Assembly (NCBI GenBank): GCA_029262065.1
Contig: JAJDAC010000022.1
Span: forward strand, 124,001-188,000
Direction of reading: 5' to 3'
Length of the DNA: 64,000 nt
DNA from: Candidatus Krumholzibacteriota bacterium
GTDB taxonomy: Bacteria > Krumholzibacteriota > Krumholzibacteriia > JAJRXK01
The notes beneath the pieces were generated by a model, which saw only the letters and a list, made by a program, of their open reading frames with translations, had not been told where the DNA came from and made no database searches. Position 1 is the first letter of the stretch. Each line of letters opens with the position of its first letter. A program made the position numbers and the translations under genes. Below, one piece after another: positions 60,670 through 64,000 of this stretch.

Positions 60670-61674
60670 ATGTCGGCGCGAAAACCCACCGTTCTGGTTA
60701 CGGTCGATACCGAAAGCGACGACGAATGGACCTGGCGCGCCGAACCCAGCACCACAAATGGGCAAGGAATTGATCGCTTTCAGGCCATCTGTGACCGCTG
60801 GGAGTATCCGCCAACGTATCTGGTCACCTACGACATGTTGGAAGATCCCCACGTCGCCGAGCGACTGGGCGCGATAGCCCGGGATGGCCGAGCCGAGATC
60901 GGCGCGCATCTGCACACGTGGCGCACGCCGCCCTACGACGAGAAATATGATCGCAGCCTGGCCTACCCCCACGAACTGCCCGAACCGCTGCTAGGCCAGA
61001 AACTGGAAGTCCTGACCCGTCATATCGAAGAGAAGACCGGCATCAAGCCGCGGTCCTATCGCGCGGGTCGCTACGGATTCGACGCCCGCACCCTGGGTCA
61101 CCTGGAGCGATTGGGCTACTCGGTAGACAGTTCGGTGACCCCGCACATCAGCTGGCAGCCGTATCCCGGGGTGCCCGGTGGTCCCGGCGGACCCGATTTC
61201 TTCGACTTTCCCGAAGAACCATATTACCTGGATCGCCAACGGATCGAGCGCCACGGCGACAGCCCGGTTCTGGAGGTACCACTCAGCGTCCGGGTCTCGG
61301 GCATGGTACCGGCCGCCCGAGGCATCCTGCGGCGGAAGGCGACCAGCCTCCCCTTGCGCGTGGCGCGGAAACTGGGCGTGGTCCAACGCCGTGAAATGCG
61401 GCCCTGCTTCGTGCCGCTCGATGATCTGAAAGCGTTGGCACGGACCTTGACACAAGAGAGCGCCTCGATGATCAATCTGCTGATCCATTCGAGCGAATGG
61501 TGGCCCGGGTGCAGCCCGTATCACCCCGATGAAGCTTCCGTCGAAGCGTTCCTCGAACGCCTCGATTCACTTTTGGCCTACTGCGCCCAGGACCTTGGAT
61601 TGGCCGGCGCATCTCTGGCTACGTTCGGCGACGTTCACGCCACTGGCCGGAGACCGGCAGGAGAAGACGAATGA
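60670..61674 (+). CDS. Polysaccharide deacetylase (NodB-like) domain protein
   Basis: A 334-residue protein of the polysaccharide deacetylase fold. The N-terminal motif VLVTVDTESDDEW holds the catalytic and metal-binding Asp pair, the metal histidines are in EIGAHLHTWRTPP, SYRAGRYGFDARTLGHLERL is the R-x-G/P-x-G motif, and INLLIHSSEWWPGC gives the C-terminal His. No signal peptide is seen, so it acts on a cytoplasmic sugar intermediate or lipid-linked precursor, perhaps removing an N-acetyl group. It overlaps the carbamoyltransferase gene by ATGA, so the two modify the same product. Confidence 0.85.
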   Translation: MSARKPTVLVTVDTESDDEWTWRAEPSTTNGQGIDRFQAICDRWEYPPTYLVTYDMLEDPHVAERLGAIARDGRAEIGAHLHTWRTPPYDEKYDRSLAYPHELPEPLLGQKLEVLTRHIEEKTGIKPRSYRAGRYGFDARTLGHLERLGYSVDSSVTPHISWQPYPGVPGGPGGPDFFDFPEEPYYLDRQRIERHGDSPVLEVPLSVRVSGMVPAARGILRRKATSLPLRVARKLGVVQRREMRPCFVPLDDLKALARTLTQESASMINLLIHSSEWWPGCSPYHPDEASVEAFLERLDSLLAYCAQDLGLAGASLATFGDVHATGRRPAGEDE

Positions 61675-63533
61675 TCGTTCTCGGTATTTCGCCCCTGGAC
61701 AAGGACACGACCACTTGTGTCCTGAAAGACGGCAAAATCCTCTATGCCATTGGCGAGGAGCGGCTAAGCCGCACCAAGCTGCAGGGTGGATTTCCCCGGC
61801 TCAGCCTACCCCACACGCTGGAGCAGTGCGGGCTCACCGCCGCCGATATCGATGTGGTGGCCTACCCCTTCCACGAATGGCAAGAAGAGCGACGACTCAT
61901 CAACAAGGGTCTGCGCGACGAACTGGGACTCAACTTCCTGAAGGTGCCGGGCGAGTCGCATCGTCATCTACGCCAGGCCAAGCGGGACTACACCAACTCC
62001 AAGGGCCCCCATGGGGTCGACATGGAGGGGTACGACGAGTTCATGAACAAGCCGCCCCTCAAGCGCTTCATGCACGCGCTGCTCAGCGGCAACCCCATCA
62101 GCGATGCGCTGACGCATCAGTTCCTGTACCTGCGCTGGGCCCGGCACGCCATTGCCGACCACCGCAAATTGCACGAAGAACTCATAGCGGGACTGCAGCA
62201 GACGAACCTGATCGACAAGTTGGTACGGGTGGAACACCACACCGCGCACTGCGCCAACGCGTTCTACACTTCATCGTTCGACCGGGCCCTGATCGTCACC
62301 ATCGATGCCTACGGCTCGGGCCGCACGGGCCGCGTGAGCCTGGGCCAACGCGGCAAGGCGATCGAGCCGCTGGGCGTGTTCGACTTTCCGCATTCATTCG
62401 GCGTGTACTACGAACAACTCACCTCGGCGCTGGGCTTCAAGCCGTCGCGTCACGAAGGCAAGATCCTGGGCCTGGCCGCCTACGGCGATCCGTCGGTCCT
62501 ACGCGAGACCCTGCGCGCCCGCTTCAACATCAGCGGCACCACGCTCACCTCGCAGGCGGTACACAACCAATACTTCCCCCGATACCTGGCCAATCATTTT
62601 TCCAAGGTCGACGTTGCAGCGGCGCACCAGACGGTCATGGAAGAAATCTGCACCGAAGTGGTCCAGAAGTACGTGGACCAGACCGGATGCGAGAACATTG
62701 TCCTGTCGGGCGGCGTGACCGCCAACGTGAAACTGAATCAGCGCCTCCACAGCGTTCGCGGTGTCCACGGCCTGTTCGTTCACCCCTCCATGGGCGACGG
62801 CGGCACCGGTACCGGCGCGGCGTTGCATGTCTTTGAAGAGAATGGCGGCATCGAACCCTACAAAATGCCCAACGCCTACCTGGGGCCGGAGTTCACGGAC
62901 GAAGAACTCACGACCGAATTGAAAAAAGAAGACCTTGCGTGGGAACGGCCCGACGACCTGGAAGACGAAGTAGGTCGCCTGATCTCCGAAGGTTACGTGG
63001 TCGCCCGTTTCAACGGCCGCATGGAGTATGGGCCGCGCGCGCTGGGCAACCGGTCCATCCTGTACCACGCCACCGAGCGCTCGGTGAACAAGTGGCTCAA
63101 CCAGAACCTGGGACGTACCGAGTTCATGCCGTTCGCGCCGGCCACCATGGCCGAGCACGCAGGCCAGTGCTACGAGCGGTTGGCCGGAGCCGAACACACG
63201 GCCGAATTCATGACCGTCACGTTCGACTGCACCGAGTTCATGACCGACAATTGTCCCGCCGCGGTGCACGTGGACGGAACCGCGCGGCCACAGCTGGTAT
63301 CGGCCGAGTCGAACCTGAGTTTCTATCGGATCATCGAGGCGTACCACAAGCGCACGGGCATCCCCAGCGTCATCAACACCAGCTTCAACATGCACGAAGA
63401 ACCCATCGTGTGCACGCCGTACGACGCCATCCGCGCGTTCAAGCTGGGCCACCTGGACTACCTGGCGTTGGGACCGTTTCTGGTGAAGGGCGACAGTACG
63501 GCCGAGCGCCGGCCGAGCCGAAGCATTCTGTAG
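61671..63533 (+). CDS. NodU/CmcH family carbamoyltransferase
   Basis: A 620-residue enzyme. The N-terminal Kae1/ASKHA-type domain starts MIVLGISPLDKDTTTCVLKD, with YAIGEERLSRTKLQGGFPRL, the metal histidines in VEHHTAHCANAFYTSSF, and IVTIDAYGSGRTG. SGGVTANVKLNQRL gives the second nucleotide-binding element. The C-terminal YrdC-like domain has VARFNGRMEYGPRALGNRSI and RTEFMPFAPAT, characteristic of carbamoyltransferases that form carbamoyl-adenylate from carbamoyl phosphate and ATP. NodU and CmcH carbamoylate Nod factors and cephamycin; here the acceptor is unknown, probably a surface or secreted glycan. It shares ATGA with the deacetylase-like gene. Confidence 0.92.
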   Translation: MIVLGISPLDKDTTTCVLKDGKILYAIGEERLSRTKLQGGFPRLSLPHTLEQCGLTAADIDVVAYPFHEWQEERRLINKGLRDELGLNFLKVPGESHRHLRQAKRDYTNSKGPHGVDMEGYDEFMNKPPLKRFMHALLSGNPISDALTHQFLYLRWARHAIADHRKLHEELIAGLQQTNLIDKLVRVEHHTAHCANAFYTSSFDRALIVTIDAYGSGRTGRVSLGQRGKAIEPLGVFDFPHSFGVYYEQLTSALGFKPSRHEGKILGLAAYGDPSVLRETLRARFNISGTTLTSQAVHNQYFPRYLANHFSKVDVAAAHQTVMEEICTEVVQKYVDQTGCENIVLSGGVTANVKLNQRLHSVRGVHGLFVHPSMGDGGTGTGAALHVFEENGGIEPYKMPNAYLGPEFTDEELTTELKKEDLAWERPDDLEDEVGRLISEGYVVARFNGRMEYGPRALGNRSILYHATERSVNKWLNQNLGRTEFMPFAPATMAEHAGQCYERLAGAEHTAEFMTVTFDCTEFMTDNCPAAVHVDGTARPQLVSAESNLSFYRIIEAYHKRTGIPSVINTSFNMHEEPIVCTPYDAIRAFKLGHLDYLALGPFLVKGDSTAERRPSRSIL

Positions 63534-63558
63534 TCGGCCGGCATGGACGCCTCGCCAA

Positions 63559-63999
63559 CTAGGCCGCTACGGGTGAGCCCTCGCGTACGATGGCGCGATT
63601 TCCATCGGTCGGTTTCAGCCGCCAGATGAACGCGTCCACCACGAAGTGATGGATGTTGATGGCCGCGGTTACCAGGAAGAACGTCTCCACCAGGTCGAAA
63701 CCCACGGTGGTGAACGCTAGCGGTAGAACGCGAAACAGCCCGTAGCCCAGCACCAGGCTCAAGCCGTAGAACTTCACCGCGTGAAACACCGGACCGCGCG
63801 TGTTCTGGGGCTGAAGCATCTGTTCGCGCATATGGAAGATGATGACGATGGCCATGTACTGGATGCCGTGGAAAATCGTGGCCCAGACGAAGGCATCGAG
63901 CGGACTGAGCACCAGCCACCAGATGCCGTTCGAGAACAACAAGACCACGCCGATGACCGGAAACCACGACCGATCGGACTGCCACACGCGCACCAGGAA
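63559..63999 (-). CDS. Polytopic membrane protein, 5' partial
   Basis: The frame is open to the right edge of the window, so this is the C-terminal part of a longer protein (about 147 residues visible). Four hydrophobic helices are seen: FPVIGVVLLFSNGIWWLVLS, FVWATIFHGIQYMAIVIIFH, FYGLSLVLGYGLFRVLPLAF and VETFFLVTAAINIHHFVVDA. Histidines occur near helix ends (HGIQYMAIVIIFH, NIHHFVVDAFIWRL). The motif INIHHFVVDAFIWRL looks conserved and functional, perhaps metal or substrate binding. I cannot assign a family. It ends 25 bp after the convergent carbamoyltransferase stop and may belong to the same surface-glycan or lipid locus. Confidence 0.6.
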   Translation of the reverse strand, partial: FLVRVWQSDRSWFPVIGVVLLFSNGIWWLVLSPLDAFVWATIFHGIQYMAIVIIFHMREQMLQPQNTRGPVFHAVKFYGLSLVLGYGLFRVLPLAFTTVGFDLVETFFLVTAAINIHHFVVDAFIWRLKPTDGNRAIVREGSPVAA

Positions 64000-64000
64000 C

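Noticed and set aside
61529-62836. 435-codon plus-strand frame overlapping the deacetylase-like and carbamoyltransferase genes
   Set aside because: Arg/Gly/Pro/Ala-rich out-of-frame product; both overlapped genes have complete family motifs.
60545-63999. A nodulation gene locus
   Set aside because: NodB-like and NodU-like domains are present but no NodA, NodC or NodI/J; the families are widespread outside rhizobia.

Overview
This 64 kb window comes from a GC-rich bacterial chromosome (roughly two thirds G+C by eye). It is almost entirely protein-coding, with short intergenic gaps (none above 300 bp) and many stop/start overlaps. No rRNA, tRNA, insertion sequence, integrase or CRISPR array was recognised. 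Three neighbouring secreted proteins (35759-42015) end in the FlgD-like domain with a PNPFNP-type signature that is typical of type IX secretion cargo or related surface proteins of the FCB group. Together with large secreted BNR, Kelch and beta-helix proteins, a signal-rich two-component system and bacterial NHEJ genes, this suggests an FCB-like lineage (for example Krumholzibacteriota, Eisenbacteria, Latescibacterota or similar). That placement is an inference.

Layout. 1-3290: the end of a VasX-like membrane protein and an LCAT-like lipase. 3293-7565: MOSC protein, SDR, a radical SAM protein overlapped by a metallophosphoesterase that has lost several metal ligands, and an agmatine/peptidylarginine deiminase-like lipoprotein. 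7672-11153: an ECF sigma factor directly coupled to a pullulanase. 11158-20695: SGNH-TPR protein, a transglutaminase-like protein apparently without its catalytic residues, a sigma-54 type two-component system, an outer-membrane-like protein and a PA0069-type radical SAM protein. 20912-25648: secreted proteins. 25671-28948: PLP decarboxylase and glutaminyl-tRNA synthetase. 29100-35620: the NHEJ region, with a Ku, small ATP-dependent ligase, TPR and beta-propeller operon divergent from a LigD whose own ligase domain looks dead. 35759-42015: three FlgD/T9SS-type secreted proteins. 42016-46830: small envelope proteins, gamma-glutamyltransferase, alpha/beta hydrolase and Ada.

46824-48523 is a BlaI/BlaR1-like pair (BlaI-type repressor and M56 peptidase) with two identical palindromic operators upstream. 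48659-51078 is a tightly packed three-gene unit encoding a RuBisCO-like protein, a low-molecular-weight tyrosine phosphatase homologue and a fructosamine-kinase-family protein. This is the best candidate for an undescribed system, possibly a sugar-phosphate or protein-deglycation repair route. 51305-57168 holds a DMT transporter and a five-gene minus-strand unit: SPFH protein fused to an excisionase-type HTH, tail-anchored zinc-ribbon protein, ApaH-like hydrolase and an ABC-2 exporter. 57276-64000: a zincless, plant-type Fpg, a LOG-family protein, an SGNH hydrolase, an overlapping NodB-like deacetylase and NodU-like carbamoyltransferase pair, and the end of a membrane protein that leaves the window.

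Start codons were moved from the longest possible ORF where a ribosome binding site, family N-terminus or coupling overlap argued for it; each case is stated. All functional names come from reading motifs by eye, without database searches.
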